A DNA stretch of 64,000 nt from an uncultured Eubacteriales bacterium (GCA_902786815.1 CADADV010000001.1:124001-188000), one strand, 5' to 3'; positions 50,494 to 59,289 are shown, counted from the first letter of the stretch. A program made the numbers and translations. The notes: generated by a model not told the origin, from the letters alone.

Positions 50494-52218
50494 ATGAGTC
50501 AGCAAGAGCCGCAACTGCAGGGCGTTGCCGGACTGAAAAAGCATGATATCAAGGTCTCCGGGATCGTGTTCATGCTCTACTGCCTAGTCGCTGCAGGCGC
50601 ATTCGGAATCGAAGAAATGATTCCGGAAGCGGGTCCGGGAATGACACTGTTGCTTTTGTGCATCTTCCCGTTTATCTGGGCGTATCCGATCAGTTCGCTG
50701 GTCGCGGAGTGCTCATCTGTTATGCCGTCGGAGGGCGGCGTATACGTTTGGGTCAAGGAGGCCTTCGGTGAGTTCTGGGGATTCCAGACAGGCTGGTGGG
50801 CAACCGTATCCACGTATATTACAAACGGCGTATATGTCGCGCTGGTATCCGGCTATGTGAGCCAGATGATCCCCATGTCCTATGCGGGATCCCTGGCCCT
50901 GAAAATCGGCATGATCGCCATCTTCACCATCGTCAATCTGCTTGGCCTGAGAGAAGTAGGAACCGTCAGTACGGTCCTGTCGCTTCTGATCGTGGCAGCA
51001 TTCCTGCTGGTCGCCATCGTCGGCTTCCTCAACTGGAACGCCAATCCGGTGGAACCGTTCATGCCGGAAGACTACACACTGATCGACGGACTGGGCGGCG
51101 GAATCTGCATCTGCATCTGGATGTACTGCGGATATGAATGCATCTCCAATATGGCCGGCGAGGTCAAGAACCCGCAGGTCATCCCGAAGGGACTGAAGAT
51201 CGCGATGCCGCTGGTCGCGCTGACATACGTTCTGCCGACGCTGGGCGGACTGGCAACACTGCCGCAGGGCAGCTGGGAGATGTGGTCCACAGAAGGCGGA
51301 TTCTCCGGCGACCATGTTGGATACGCGACAGTTCTGACAGCAAACCTCGGACAGGCATGGGGTTATGTGTTCCTGGTCATCGCCATCATTTCACAGTGCG
51401 CCATCTTTAACACCTACCTGGCATCCGGCTCCAGAGGGTTCTTCGTTCTGGCGGACGACCACCTCTGCCCGCAGTTCCTGGTCAAGGTCAGCAAAAACAG
51501 AGGCGTGCCTTATGTCGGCATCCTTTCACTGGCAGTCGTAACATTCATTCTTTCATTCAATGACTTCACGACGCTGGTTTCCATGGAAGTCGTATTCATG
51601 CTGGCACTGTACATCATCCTGCCGATCTCCGTCATCAAGCTGCGTCATAAGCTGCCGGTCGAGGAAAGAAGAAAGAGAAATCTGTATATCATTCCGGGCG
51701 GAAACAAGGCCCTGATTTTCTACTGCGGATTCCCGATCGTGATCGCGATCATCGCGCTCCTGATCAACGGAACCGACTATCTGACAACTGGTCTGATGGC
51801 TCTTTGCTCCGGACCGATCGCCTACATCCTCTTCCGTAAGATCTGCGGCGGACTTTCTGTCAACGACCCGGAAGGCAATCCGGTCAACGGATTCGGCATC
51901 CCGAAAGGCGACACCGTCAGGATCGGCGTGTTCTCCCTGTGCGCAGGAGCGATGGCCTTCTTCGGTCAGTTCTGGCTCAGATGGTATGAGATCAGCTGGG
52001 GCGAATGGGAACCGGATGACTACGATGTATTCTGCAACGTCATCCCGCAGGTACAGACTGGTCTTGCCATCGGCGGCGCGATCCTGATCGTCTTCGGACT
52101 GATCATGTACTTCATCGGAAAGAAGAAGGATCCACCTCTTCCGGAGCACGAGCTGGATGTTGAAGCGACACTCAACAAGTACCTCATGGAGGAGAAGACC
52201 GAAACGTTCTTTGACTAA
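50494..52218 (+). CDS. APC-family amino acid permease
   Basis: A 574-residue carrier with about twelve to fourteen hydrophobic segments. The first helix region GIVFMLYCLVAAGAFGIEEM carries the APC helix-1 glycine motif, and EVKNPQVIPKGLKIAMPLVA is the typical loop after helix 6. The length and the cytosolic tail are closest to glutamate/GABA-antiporter-like or broad amino acid permeases; the substrate is not predictable. GAGG lies eleven bases before ATG 50494. A terminator follows 16 bases after the stop. Another amino acid carrier in this amino-acid-centred region. Confidence 0.9.
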   Translation: MSQQEPQLQGVAGLKKHDIKVSGIVFMLYCLVAAGAFGIEEMIPEAGPGMTLLLLCIFPFIWAYPISSLVAECSSVMPSEGGVYVWVKEAFGEFWGFQTGWWATVSTYITNGVYVALVSGYVSQMIPMSYAGSLALKIGMIAIFTIVNLLGLREVGTVSTVLSLLIVAAFLLVAIVGFLNWNANPVEPFMPEDYTLIDGLGGGICICIWMYCGYECISNMAGEVKNPQVIPKGLKIAMPLVALTYVLPTLGGLATLPQGSWEMWSTEGGFSGDHVGYATVLTANLGQAWGYVFLVIAIISQCAIFNTYLASGSRGFFVLADDHLCPQFLVKVSKNRGVPYVGILSLAVVTFILSFNDFTTLVSMEVVFMLALYIILPISVIKLRHKLPVEERRKRNLYIIPGGNKALIFYCGFPIVIAIIALLINGTDYLTTGLMALCSGPIAYILFRKICGGLSVNDPEGNPVNGFGIPKGDTVRIGVFSLCAGAMAFFGQFWLRWYEISWGEWEPDDYDVFCNVIPQVQTGLAIGGAILIVFGLIMYFIGKKKDPPLPEHELDVEATLNKYLMEEKTETFFD

Positions 52219-52234
52219 TGCAAAATCCATATCG

Positions 52235-52264
52235 GGCGGTGTTTGTAAAAACACCGCCTTTTTT
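52235..52264 (+). terminator. Intrinsic terminator after the APC permease
   Basis: GGCGGTGTTT, GTAA loop, AAACACCGCC, then TTTTTT. Confidence 0.95.
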
Positions 52265-52271
52265 GTATAAT
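52243..52271 (+). promoter_or_regulatory. rarA promoter embedded in the terminator
   Basis: TTGTAA (52243-52248) spans the hairpin loop; after 17 bases TATAAT (52266-52271) follows the T-run. The start would be near 52278, 16 bases before the rarA ATG. Confidence 0.65.
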
Positions 52272-52293
52272 GACTCCGCTAGGAGGATTTGAG

Positions 52294-53589
52294 ATGATAC
52301 CACTTTCCACGAAGATGAGACCGACGAAGCTGGAAGATTTCGTCGGGCAAAAGCACTTCATGTACGAAGGCTCTCTTTTTTATAATTCCATACGCAACAA
52401 GACCTTTGAGTCGGCCATTTTTTTCGGGCCGAGCGGCACGGGCAAGACGACGCTGGCGCGCATTATCGCGGGCGAGCTGGACGGCAATTTCGTCGAGATC
52501 AACGCATCGACCACCGGGACAAAGGAACTCAAGGAGATCCTCAAAAATGCCGCTGACCGGTTCAACGGACTGCTGCAGGAGACAACGGTCCTCTATGTGG
52601 ATGAGGTCCACCGTTGGAACAAGCTGCAGCAGGACTCCCTGCTCAAAGCCATCGAAGACGGCGTGATCAAGTTCATCGGGAGCACCACGGAGAACCCGTA
52701 TTTCTCGATCAACAACGCGATCATTTCCCGCGTCAGAAACATCTATGAGTTCAAACGGCTGAGTGCCGATGAGATCCTGATCATCCTGAAGCGGACTCTC
52801 GCAGACAAAGAAAAAGGCTTCGGCGGTCTGGATGTCAGATACGACGAAGACGCATTGGCGACACTCGCCGCCATGGCCGGCGGCGACTGCAGAGTCGCTC
52901 TCGACGCGCTGGGATTCATCGTGGACAATCTGTCCGAAGGGCAGACCCTGGATCGCGCCATCGTCGCAGAAGCCATGCAGAAGCAGACGACCTTTTATGA
53001 TAAAGAAGAAGATAAATATAATCTCCTGTCGGCCCTGCAGAAATCCGTGCGTGGCTCGGACCCGGATGCGGCCATCCATTACCTGGCCCGTCTCATCGAC
53101 GGCGGCGCCGACGAGATGATGATCGGCCGGCGCCTGATGGTCATGGCCAGCGAGGACATCGGCATGGCCTATCCGAACGCGATCTCCATCGTGACATCCT
53201 GCGTGCAGGCGGCCCAGATGATCGGCTTCCCCGAAGCGCAGATCCCGCTCGCCCATGCAGTGATCCTCATGGCGTCCTGCCCGAAATCCAACCGGGCAAA
53301 TGAAGCATTGAACGCAGCCCTGCATGATATCCATTCGAGAAAAATCGACGATGTGCCGGCGCACCTCATGGACTCCCATTACAGCGGCGCATCCAAACTG
53401 GGCAGAGGACAGGGCTACAAATACCCCCATTCCTACGGCGGCTACATCACCCAGCAGTACCTGCCCGACGACCTTTACAGAGAAGGCGTCCGCTACTACG
53501 AACCAACCACCAACGGCAGCGAAGGCGCCTTCAAAAAATACCTCGAAGAACTTCGCGAAATCGACAGGAAGAACGGCGTGAAACGATGA
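52294..53589 (+). CDS. rarA: Replication-associated recombination protein A (RarA/MgsA)
   Basis: A 431-residue AAA+ clamp-loader-like ATPase acting at stalled replication forks. It shows MRPTKLEDFVGQKHF, Walker A GPSGTGKTT, Walker B YVDEVHRWNK, sensor STTENPYFSIN and the C-terminal MgsA domain (MASEDIGMAYPNA, GQGYKYPHSYGG). ATG 52294 follows AGGAGG by seven bases; the frame is open 24 bases further upstream but without a ribosome binding site there. It overlaps ispH-rpsA by four bases (ATGA). Confidence 0.96.
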   Translation: MIPLSTKMRPTKLEDFVGQKHFMYEGSLFYNSIRNKTFESAIFFGPSGTGKTTLARIIAGELDGNFVEINASTTGTKELKEILKNAADRFNGLLQETTVLYVDEVHRWNKLQQDSLLKAIEDGVIKFIGSTTENPYFSINNAIISRVRNIYEFKRLSADEILIILKRTLADKEKGFGGLDVRYDEDALATLAAMAGGDCRVALDALGFIVDNLSEGQTLDRAIVAEAMQKQTTFYDKEEDKYNLLSALQKSVRGSDPDAAIHYLARLIDGGADEMMIGRRLMVMASEDIGMAYPNAISIVTSCVQAAQMIGFPEAQIPLAHAVILMASCPKSNRANEALNAALHDIHSRKIDDVPAHLMDSHYSGASKLGRGQGYKYPHSYGGYITQQYLPDDLYREGVRYYEPTTNGSEGAFKKYLEELREIDRKNGVKR

Positions 53590-55733
53590 TCAAAAAAGTA
53601 GGCGACAAAACAATAACCTTGGCTGAGACAGCGGGCTTTTGCTTCGGCGTGAAGCGGGCTATCGATATGGCGATGGAATCCGCTCCTGCCGTGAGCCTCG
53701 GACCGCTCATCCACAATGAGACGGCGGTCGCACGGCTGGAAGAAGAAGGGATCCATGTGATCGGGGACCTGGACGAAGCGGGCGGTCTCCCGGTGATCAT
53801 CCGCTCCCACGGCGCAGGCAGATCCGTATACGATGCCGCAAAGGCAAAAGGCGTCGAACTGATCGACGCGACGTGTCCCTTTGTGGAGAAGATCCACAGG
53901 ATCGTCAGTGAGACAGACCGGCAGGTCGTGATCGCAGGAGATCCGGACCACGCAGAGGTCAAAGGCATCGCAGGCTGGTGCCCGACTGACCGCCCGGCCA
54001 TCGTGTGCCGTACCGCAGAGGAGGCAGCCGGGGCGGCGCTGCTTTTGCGTGAAAAATTGCGTGATAAAGCTGGGGAGATTTTGCTTGTGGCGCAGACGAC
54101 CATCAAGGAGGAAACCTTCGACGGGGTGGCGCGTGCACTCGAGGAAGCGGGCCTGGATGTGGAGCGCAGGAACACGATTTGCAGCGCCACATCGAAGCGG
54201 CAGGAGGAGTGTGCGGCGCTGGCGGCAGACAGCGATTTGATGATCGTGATCGGCGGAAGAGGCAGTTCCAACACGCGCAAGCTGTTCGAAATCGCGTCCC
54301 GTTATTGCGAGAACACGCATTTTGTTGAAAATTTAGAGGATTTACCGTTGCGCGAGGTTCGGAAATGTACTAAAATAGGAACGGTGGCCGGTGCATCGAC
54401 ACCGGACTACACAATTAAGGAGGTTATTGCCAACATGAGTGATGTAACACTTGAAAACAAAGAAATGACAATGGATGATGTACTGCAGAGCGAGGAGTTC
54501 AACAAGTCTCTGAAACTGCCGAGAAACGGAGAGATCGTAGACGGCAAAGTACACCAGGTCAACGAAGACGAAGTTATTGTAAATCTTGGAGTCAAGAAAG
54601 ACGGAATCCTGCAGAAATCAGACGCCAGCCTTGAGGAAGGGCAGACCCTGGCCGATGCTTACAAAGTAGGTGATGAAATCAAGGCTAAGGTAATCAAGAC
54701 GGATGACGGAGACGGCGGGATCCTGCTGTCAACTAAGAAACTCGAATACATTGCCAACTGGGAAGAAGTTGTCAAAGCGTATGAAGATAAATCCGTTATT
54801 GAAGTCAAAGTCACAAGAGCCGTCAGAGGCGGCGTGATCGCTGAGTACAAAGAGTTCTCAGGCTTCATTCCACTTTCACAGCTTTCCGATCACTTCGTGG
54901 TCGACGCTGAGGAATTCGTCGGACAGACAATGAATGTCAGAGTTTACAGAATCGATCCGGCTAAGACAAAGGCTGTATTCTCACACAAGATGTATCTTGC
55001 TGACGAGAGAAAGAAACTGATCCAGGAGATCTGGGAGAAGCTGCACGTAGACGATGTAGTTGAAGGTACTGTTATGAGATTCACCAACTACGGCGCATTC
55101 GTAGACATCGGCGGAATCGACGGACTGCTCCACATTTCAGAGATCTCATGGGGCAAGCTGAAGCACCCTGAAGAAGTTCTTTCCATCGGTGAGAAGATCA
55201 ACGTCAAGATCCTCTCCATGAACGAAGAGAAAGAAAAGATCTCACTGGGACTCAAGCAGAATACTCCGGAACCATGGAGTGTCATAGATGAGAAGTACGA
55301 AGTCGGCCAGGTCATCGAAGGCAAGGTCGTACAGATCAAGGAATACGGCGCATTCGTAGAACTGGAACCGGGCCTTGACGGACTCGTCCACATCTCAGAA
55401 GTTGCCCACAAGAGAGTTGAGAACATCAACAACGAACTCGAACTGGGACAGGTCGTCAATGTCAAGATCCTCGAGATCGACAAAGACAGAAAGCGCATCT
55501 CCCTGAGCATCAGAGAGACAATCGAACCTCCGACACCGGAAGAGATCGCAGCAGAGAAGGCTGCAAAGGCAGCTGCAGAAGCAGAAGCCGCAGCAGTTGA
55601 AGAAGCACCGGCTGAAGAGGCTGCTCCGGTTGAGGAAGCACCGGCTGAAGAAGCTGCTCCTGAAGAAGCTCCGGCTGAGGCACCTGCAGAAGAGACCGCG
55701 CCGGCTGAGGAAGCACCGGCTGAAGAAGAATAA
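53586..55733 (+). CDS. ispH: Bifunctional HMBPP reductase IspH - ribosomal protein S1 fusion
   Basis: A 715-residue fusion known from Clostridia. Residues 1-280 are IspH, the last enzyme of the MEP isoprenoid route, with cluster cysteines Cys19 (AGFCFGV), Cys97 (DATCPFV) and Cys199 (NTICSAT). From residue 284 there are four S1 RNA-binding domains (GEIVDGKVHQV..., SVIEVKVTRAV..., GTVMRFTNYGAFVDI..., GKVVQIKEYGAFVEL...) and an Ala/Glu/Pro-rich acidic tail of repeated EEAPAEEA-like units. At the junction, Met284 is preceded by AAGGAGG and a possible promoter, so S1 could also be made alone. Codon choice shifts toward that of highly expressed genes after the junction (more AGA, ATC and GAA by eye). 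Confidence 0.95.
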   Translation: MIKKVGDKTITLAETAGFCFGVKRAIDMAMESAPAVSLGPLIHNETAVARLEEEGIHVIGDLDEAGGLPVIIRSHGAGRSVYDAAKAKGVELIDATCPFVEKIHRIVSETDRQVVIAGDPDHAEVKGIAGWCPTDRPAIVCRTAEEAAGAALLLREKLRDKAGEILLVAQTTIKEETFDGVARALEEAGLDVERRNTICSATSKRQEECAALAADSDLMIVIGGRGSSNTRKLFEIASRYCENTHFVENLEDLPLREVRKCTKIGTVAGASTPDYTIKEVIANMSDVTLENKEMTMDDVLQSEEFNKSLKLPRNGEIVDGKVHQVNEDEVIVNLGVKKDGILQKSDASLEEGQTLADAYKVGDEIKAKVIKTDDGDGGILLSTKKLEYIANWEEVVKAYEDKSVIEVKVTRAVRGGVIAEYKEFSGFIPLSQLSDHFVVDAEEFVGQTMNVRVYRIDPAKTKAVFSHKMYLADERKKLIQEIWEKLHVDDVVEGTVMRFTNYGAFVDIGGIDGLLHISEISWGKLKHPEEVLSIGEKINVKILSMNEEKEKISLGLKQNTPEPWSVIDEKYEVGQVIEGKVVQIKEYGAFVELEPGLDGLVHISEVAHKRVENINNELELGQVVNVKILEIDKDRKRISLSIRETIEPPTPEEIAAEKAAKAAAEAEAAAVEEAPAEEAAPVEEAPAEEAAPEEAPAEAPAEETAPAEEAPAEEE
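54348..54376 (+). promoter_or_regulatory. Possible internal promoter inside ispH-rpsA
   Basis: TTGCGC (54348-54353), 17-base spacer, TAAAAT (54371-54376), about 60 bases upstream of the internal ribosome binding site. The -10 is good, the -35 moderate. Confidence 0.4.
54417..54437 (+). promoter_or_regulatory. Internal Shine-Dalgarno and ATG for a free S1 protein
   Basis: AAGGAGG (54417-54423) stands eleven bases before ATG 54435, in frame with the fusion (codon 284). Translation from here would give a 432-residue S1 protein starting MSDVTLENKEMTMDD. Confidence 0.6.
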
Positions 55734-55758
55734 TCAGGTCGATTGAATTGAACATTGC

Positions 55759-55788
55759 AAGAGCCGCTCGATGTGAGCGGCTCTTTTC
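55759..55788. terminator. Bidirectional terminator between ispH-rpsA and recN
   Basis: AAGAGCCGCTC, GATGT loop, GAGCGGCTCTTTT. An A-rich left flank gives weak T's on the minus strand as well, serving convergent genes. Confidence 0.85.
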
Positions 55789-55811
55789 ATGCCTTAATAA
55801 CTCAGACGCTT

Positions 55812-57449
55812 TTACTCCGACGCTTCGATGAGTTCCTTTGCGGACGCGAGCGTGGTCGGGGTGATGTTCTCGCCGCCGAGGAGTCGGGCGATCTCGCGGA
55901 CTTTTTCGTCCGGGGCAAGCGGGTCGATAGAGGTGTAGGTCGACCGGTCGTCCGAGTGCTTCCAGATGCGGTAGTTGCTGGTTCCGCAAGCTGCGATCTG
56001 GGGCAGGTGGGTGATGCAGATGACCTGATGGCGCGCTGCAATCTCGCGGAGCTTGCGTCCGACGACGGATGCCGCAACGCCGCTGATCCCGCTGTCGATC
56101 TCGTCGAAGATCATGGTCGGGATGTGGTCGTAGTCGCCGATGATCTTTTTGAAGGCGAGCATGATGCGGGACATTTCACCGCCGGAAGCGATCTTGCTCA
56201 AAGGTTTCAGCGGTTCGCCGCGGTTGGTCGTGATGAGAAATTCTACGATATCCGTTCCTTCGGAAGTGAACTGGACATTCCCGCCGGCGTCCAGATTCTG
56301 CCGGAAGTCTACTGCAAAAGCAGCATCGCTGAAGTTGAGCTGTCCGAGCTGTTCTGTAATGAGCTGTTCCAGCTCGGCTGCCGATGCCTTGCGGAGCTCG
56401 CTGAGCTGATCCGACGCCGCCGTAAGCGCAGCCGCCGTCTGTCCGATGCGTGTCTCCAGCGCGGCGATTTCTTCATCGGCGTTATCAATAGAAGAAAGCC
56501 GGACGCGCAGCTGGTCGGCGTAGTCAAGAAGCTCGGGAATCGTCATGCCGTGTTTTTCTTTCAGGCGGCGGATGATCTCATAGCGCCCGATGGCTGCGTC
56601 GAGGGCAGCCGGATCGAATACAGTACCGTCCCGTTGGCTGCGCAGTTCGCCGCAGGCGTCTTCATATTCATAATAGAGACTCTCCAGACGCTGGCTCAGC
56701 TCCGAAAGCTCCCGCGTATACTGCGCGGTTTCGCCGACCATGTCGGAGACCTGCTTCATGGCGGACAGCAGGGAAAACTCGCTTTCGGAAGCAACCTGAT
56801 AGGCGCCTGCCAGGCTGCTGAAGATCTTCTCGCTGTTCTGCAGAAGGGAAATCTCATCTTCGAGAGCTTCGTCTTCGCCTTCACACAGATGCGCTTCTTC
56901 GATCTCGTTCAGTTCAAAATCCATAAAGTCCCGCTGCCTCCTGCCTTCCGCCTGGTCTTTGCGAAGGCGCGCCAGCTGACTGCATAGATCTGTATACTTA
57001 TCGTAGAGCTCCGCCACGGACGCTTTTGCAGGGAGAATGGAGTCTTTGCGGTAGAGGTCGATGAGGCGGATGTGGTGATCGGGATCGAGCAGCGACTGAT
57101 GATCGTACTGCCCGTGGATATCGGCCAGAGAACGGCAGAACTTGCTTAGCGCGCCGAGGGTGACGATCTCGTCGTTGATGCGGCAGAGGCTGCGGCCGGC
57201 GGCAGAGATCTCACGGGTGATGATCACGTCTTCGCCGTCCGATTCCGCCACAAGCTGGATGACCGCTTTGTCGGTCCCGGAACGAACAAAAGCAGTGTCT
57301 GCCCGGCTTCCGAGCGCCAGGCTCACTGCTTCTATGACAACCGATTTGCCGGCGCCTGTTTCGCCGGTGATAATGTTAAGTCCATCATTGAAGTCGATCT
57401 CGACGTTTTCAATGATGGCGAAATTTCTGATGCTGATGTGTCTGATCAT
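55812..57449 (-). CDS. recN: DNA repair protein RecN
   Basis: A 545-residue SMC-like ATPase for double-strand-break repair. Walker A is TGETGAGKS near residue 30 (NIITGETGAGKSVVIEA). A long coiled coil fills the middle, and the C-terminal signature LASGGEMSRIMLAFK (written SKIASGGEMSRIMLAFK) and MIFDEIDSGISG close the ATP site. Start ATG 57449 has GAGGT before it. It follows argR on the minus strand after 55 bases, the common argR-recN order. Confidence 0.97.
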   Translation of the reverse strand: MIRHISIRNFAIIENVEIDFNDGLNIITGETGAGKSVVIEAVSLALGSRADTAFVRSGTDKAVIQLVAESDGEDVIITREISAAGRSLCRINDEIVTLGALSKFCRSLADIHGQYDHQSLLDPDHHIRLIDLYRKDSILPAKASVAELYDKYTDLCSQLARLRKDQAEGRRQRDFMDFELNEIEEAHLCEGEDEALEDEISLLQNSEKIFSSLAGAYQVASESEFSLLSAMKQVSDMVGETAQYTRELSELSQRLESLYYEYEDACGELRSQRDGTVFDPAALDAAIGRYEIIRRLKEKHGMTIPELLDYADQLRVRLSSIDNADEEIAALETRIGQTAAALTAASDQLSELRKASAAELEQLITEQLGQLNFSDAAFAVDFRQNLDAGGNVQFTSEGTDIVEFLITTNRGEPLKPLSKIASGGEMSRIMLAFKKIIGDYDHIPTMIFDEIDSGISGVAASVVGRKLREIAARHQVICITHLPQIAACGTSNYRIWKHSDDRSTYTSIDPLAPDEKVREIARLLGGENITPTTLASAKELIEASE

Positions 57450-57504
57450 TGGTTACCTCTGAAAGCCCCTTATACCCCAGGTGATGGCTTTTGCAGCAAA
57501 ATCC

Positions 57505-57960
57505 TTATTGCTTTTGCAGAAGGCTTTGCAGAACGTCCACGACGCTGTCCGAATTCGCCGGGTCGTCTATAACGAGGAGGAGCGTGTTGTCACCCGCCAC
57601 GGAGCCGATCACGTGCTCCAGCGCCATGGAATCGAGCGCTTCGCCGGCCGCGTTCGCGCATCCCGAAAGACATTTGAGCAGAACGATGTTCCCGGACTTC
57701 GTGATAGACCGGGCGGTGCTCCTGTAAATGTCGATGAGGCGGGGCGGGATCGGCCCGTCATCGCTGGCAGAAACAGCGTATTTGTATTTCCCGGATGATG
57801 TGAGTTTCTTGACGAGCTGCAGCTCCTTGATATCGCGTGAAACTGTAGCCTGTGTCACGTCGTAGCCGTACTCGCGCAGCATCGAAGCGAGCTTGTCCTG
57901 TGTTTCGATTTCGTTCTGTTCGATGAGTTCGAGGATCTTGTTCTGTCTGGATAATCGCAT
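57505..57960 (-). CDS. argR: Arginine repressor
   Basis: A 151-residue ArgR/AhrC. The N-terminal winged helix has KILELIEQNEIETQDKLASML and the recognition helix VTQATVSRDIKEL; the C-terminal domain has NIVLLKCLSGCANAAGEALD and the arginine/oligomerisation motif GSVAGDNTLLLVIDD. GAGGAGG lies before ATG 57960. It probably regulates arginine metabolism elsewhere, itself and perhaps recN. No arg structural genes are nearby. Confidence 0.97.
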   Translation of the reverse strand: MRLSRQNKILELIEQNEIETQDKLASMLREYGYDVTQATVSRDIKELQLVKKLTSSGKYKYAVSASDDGPIPPRLIDIYRSTARSITKSGNIVLLKCLSGCANAAGEALDSMALEHVIGSVAGDNTLLLVIDDPANSDSVVDVLQSLLQKQ

Positions 57961-58002
57961 CAGCGGCCTCCTCTCGGAAATAATTACACTAGATTGCTTA
58001 TA

Positions 58003-58011
58003 ATTATACCA
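58003..58011 (-). promoter_or_regulatory. Extended -10 promoter of argR-recN
   Basis: On the minus strand TGG-TATAAT (58011-58003). The palindrome TATAATTATA overlaps it and could be part of an ARG box for autoregulation (inference). Confidence 0.5.
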
Positions 58012-58098
58012 TATGTAAAGAGAATGCAAAGGCATGAATCGGTTTTTATTGTATTTGTTTTGTTTGTTCGCTTGTTTGTGCGGTTTCGGATTTACATG

Positions 58099-58128
58099 TG
58101 GACAAACACTTGTTCGCTGTGCTATACT
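58099..58128 (+). promoter_or_regulatory. Promoter of the ruvCAB-queA-tgt operon
   Basis: TGGACA (58099-58104), 18-base spacer, TATACT (58123-58128). It starts a compact run of genes reaching at least to 63957. Confidence 0.65.
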
Positions 58129-58159
58129 TGTGTTGCAAAATCAACAAAAGAGGTGACGG

Positions 58160-58657
58160 ATGATCATTCTTGGAATCGATCCGGGGTACGCCATTCTGGG
58201 ATGGGGCGTCATCGAGAAGACGGGCAACCATTTCAGGGCCATCGAATACGGTGCGGTGACCACGGATAAAGATACGGAAATGCCGCGCCGGTTGGAGATC
58301 CTCTACGATGGACTTCGGGAGATCATAGAGGAATACAGGCCGGAGGAAGCGAGCATCGAGAAACTGTTTTTTAATACGAATACAACGACAGCGATCAACG
58401 TGGGGCAGGCCCGCGGGGTCGCGATCCTTGCCTGCATGAAGGGCGGTCTGAAGGTGGCGGAGTATACGCCTCTGGAGATCAAGCAGGCCTTGGTCGGCTA
58501 CGGCAGGGCGGACAAGAAGCAGGTGCAGTTCATGGTGAAGACCATGCTGAATCTGCCGGAGGTCCCCAAACCGGACGATACGGCGGACGCGCTGGCGGCG
58601 GCCATCTGCCATGGGCACAGCGCGGACAACAGGATTCGGCAGATCACGGGCAGGTAA
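58160..58657 (+). CDS. ruvC: Holliday junction resolvase RuvC
   Basis: A 165-residue endonuclease that cuts Holliday junctions bound by RuvAB. MIILGIDPGYAILGWGVIE carries the first catalytic Asp; further family stretches are SIEKLFFNTNTTTAINVGQARGV and PKPDDTADALAAAICHGH with the C-terminal acidic residues. AGAGGTG precedes ATG 58160. First gene of ruvC-ruvA-ruvB. Confidence 0.97.
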   Translation: MIILGIDPGYAILGWGVIEKTGNHFRAIEYGAVTTDKDTEMPRRLEILYDGLREIIEEYRPEEASIEKLFFNTNTTTAINVGQARGVAILACMKGGLKVAEYTPLEIKQALVGYGRADKKQVQFMVKTMLNLPEVPKPDDTADALAAAICHGHSADNRIRQITGR

Positions 58658-58686
58658 TATAAGATAACAGGAGAGAATAATTACAG

Positions 58687-59289
58687 ATGATTGGATTTCT
58701 CAGAGGAACCCTCGCGGATAAGGGCGATGGGTATATCATAATCGATGTGAACGGCGTGGGATATCAGGTCTTTGTACCTGCCAATTCCAGCGCGTATCTG
58801 AACGCAGAGGGCGAGGAAGTGCTCGTGTACACCTCCATGATCGTGCGGGAGGATGATGTGAGCCTGTTCGGATTTTCGGGCAAAGGCGAACTGGACGCGT
58901 TCAAAAAGCTCATCGGCGTCAGCGGCGTCGGGCCGAAGGCAGCGATTTCGATCCTGTCTTCGTTCACGCTGGACCAGTTCAAACAGGCTATCGTTTTCGA
59001 GGATGCGAAGTCTTTGCAGCGGGCGAACGGCATCGGCAAGAAGAGCGCCGAGAGAATCGTGCTGGAGCTGAAGGACAAGTTCAGCGCGCAGGCGCCGGAC
59101 GGGTCGTATCTGGACAGCGGCGCGGCGGCGGAAGTTGCGGCGGCGCAGGGCGGCAGAGCCGAGGCGATCAGCGCACTGGTCGCATTGGGATACTCGAGAG
59201 GAGAAGCAACGAGCGCGTTGGCGTCAATACCGGAGAAGGATCTTACGACAGAAGAATATATCAAGCGCGCGCTGAAGAATCTGTTCTAA
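58687..59289 (+). CDS. ruvA: Holliday junction branch migration protein RuvA
   Basis: A 200-residue junction-binding protein with an N-terminal OB domain (MIGFLRGTLADKGDGYIIID), two helix-hairpin-helix motifs (LIGVSGVGPKAAISIL and ANGIGKKSAERIVLELKDK) and a C-terminal RuvB-contacting domain (EAISALVALGYSRGEATSAL). GGAGAG lies ten bases before the ATG. It sits 29 bases after ruvC. Confidence 0.97.
   Translation: MIGFLRGTLADKGDGYIIIDVNGVGYQVFVPANSSAYLNAEGEEVLVYTSMIVREDDVSLFGFSGKGELDAFKKLIGVSGVGPKAAISILSSFTLDQFKQAIVFEDAKSLQRANGIGKKSAERIVLELKDKFSAQAPDGSYLDSGAAAEVAAAQGGRAEAISALVALGYSRGEATSALASIPEKDLTTEEYIKRALKNLF

Larger units (their letters stand above)
6835..57517. repeat. Dispersed over-represented octamer GCTTTTGC (about 35 copies)
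   Basis: Copies reading GCTTTTGC on the plus strand start at 6835, 11407, 13806, 18044, 21294, 25390, 26268, 27355, 33539, 35366, 38217, 39652, 41150, 43999, 44441, 44875, 45055, 49828, 53635, 54041, 57022, 57487 and 57510. Copies reading GCAAAAGC start at 18667, 22345, 23170, 26389, 27361, 32668, 34643, 38129, 40156, 43349, 49530 and 56314. Most are preceded by T (24 of 35) and followed by A (20 of 35). They occur in coding sequence in both orientations and in intergenic DNA (11407, 34643, 45055, 57487). The count is by eye. Composition alone predicts about two copies. Confidence 0.8.
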
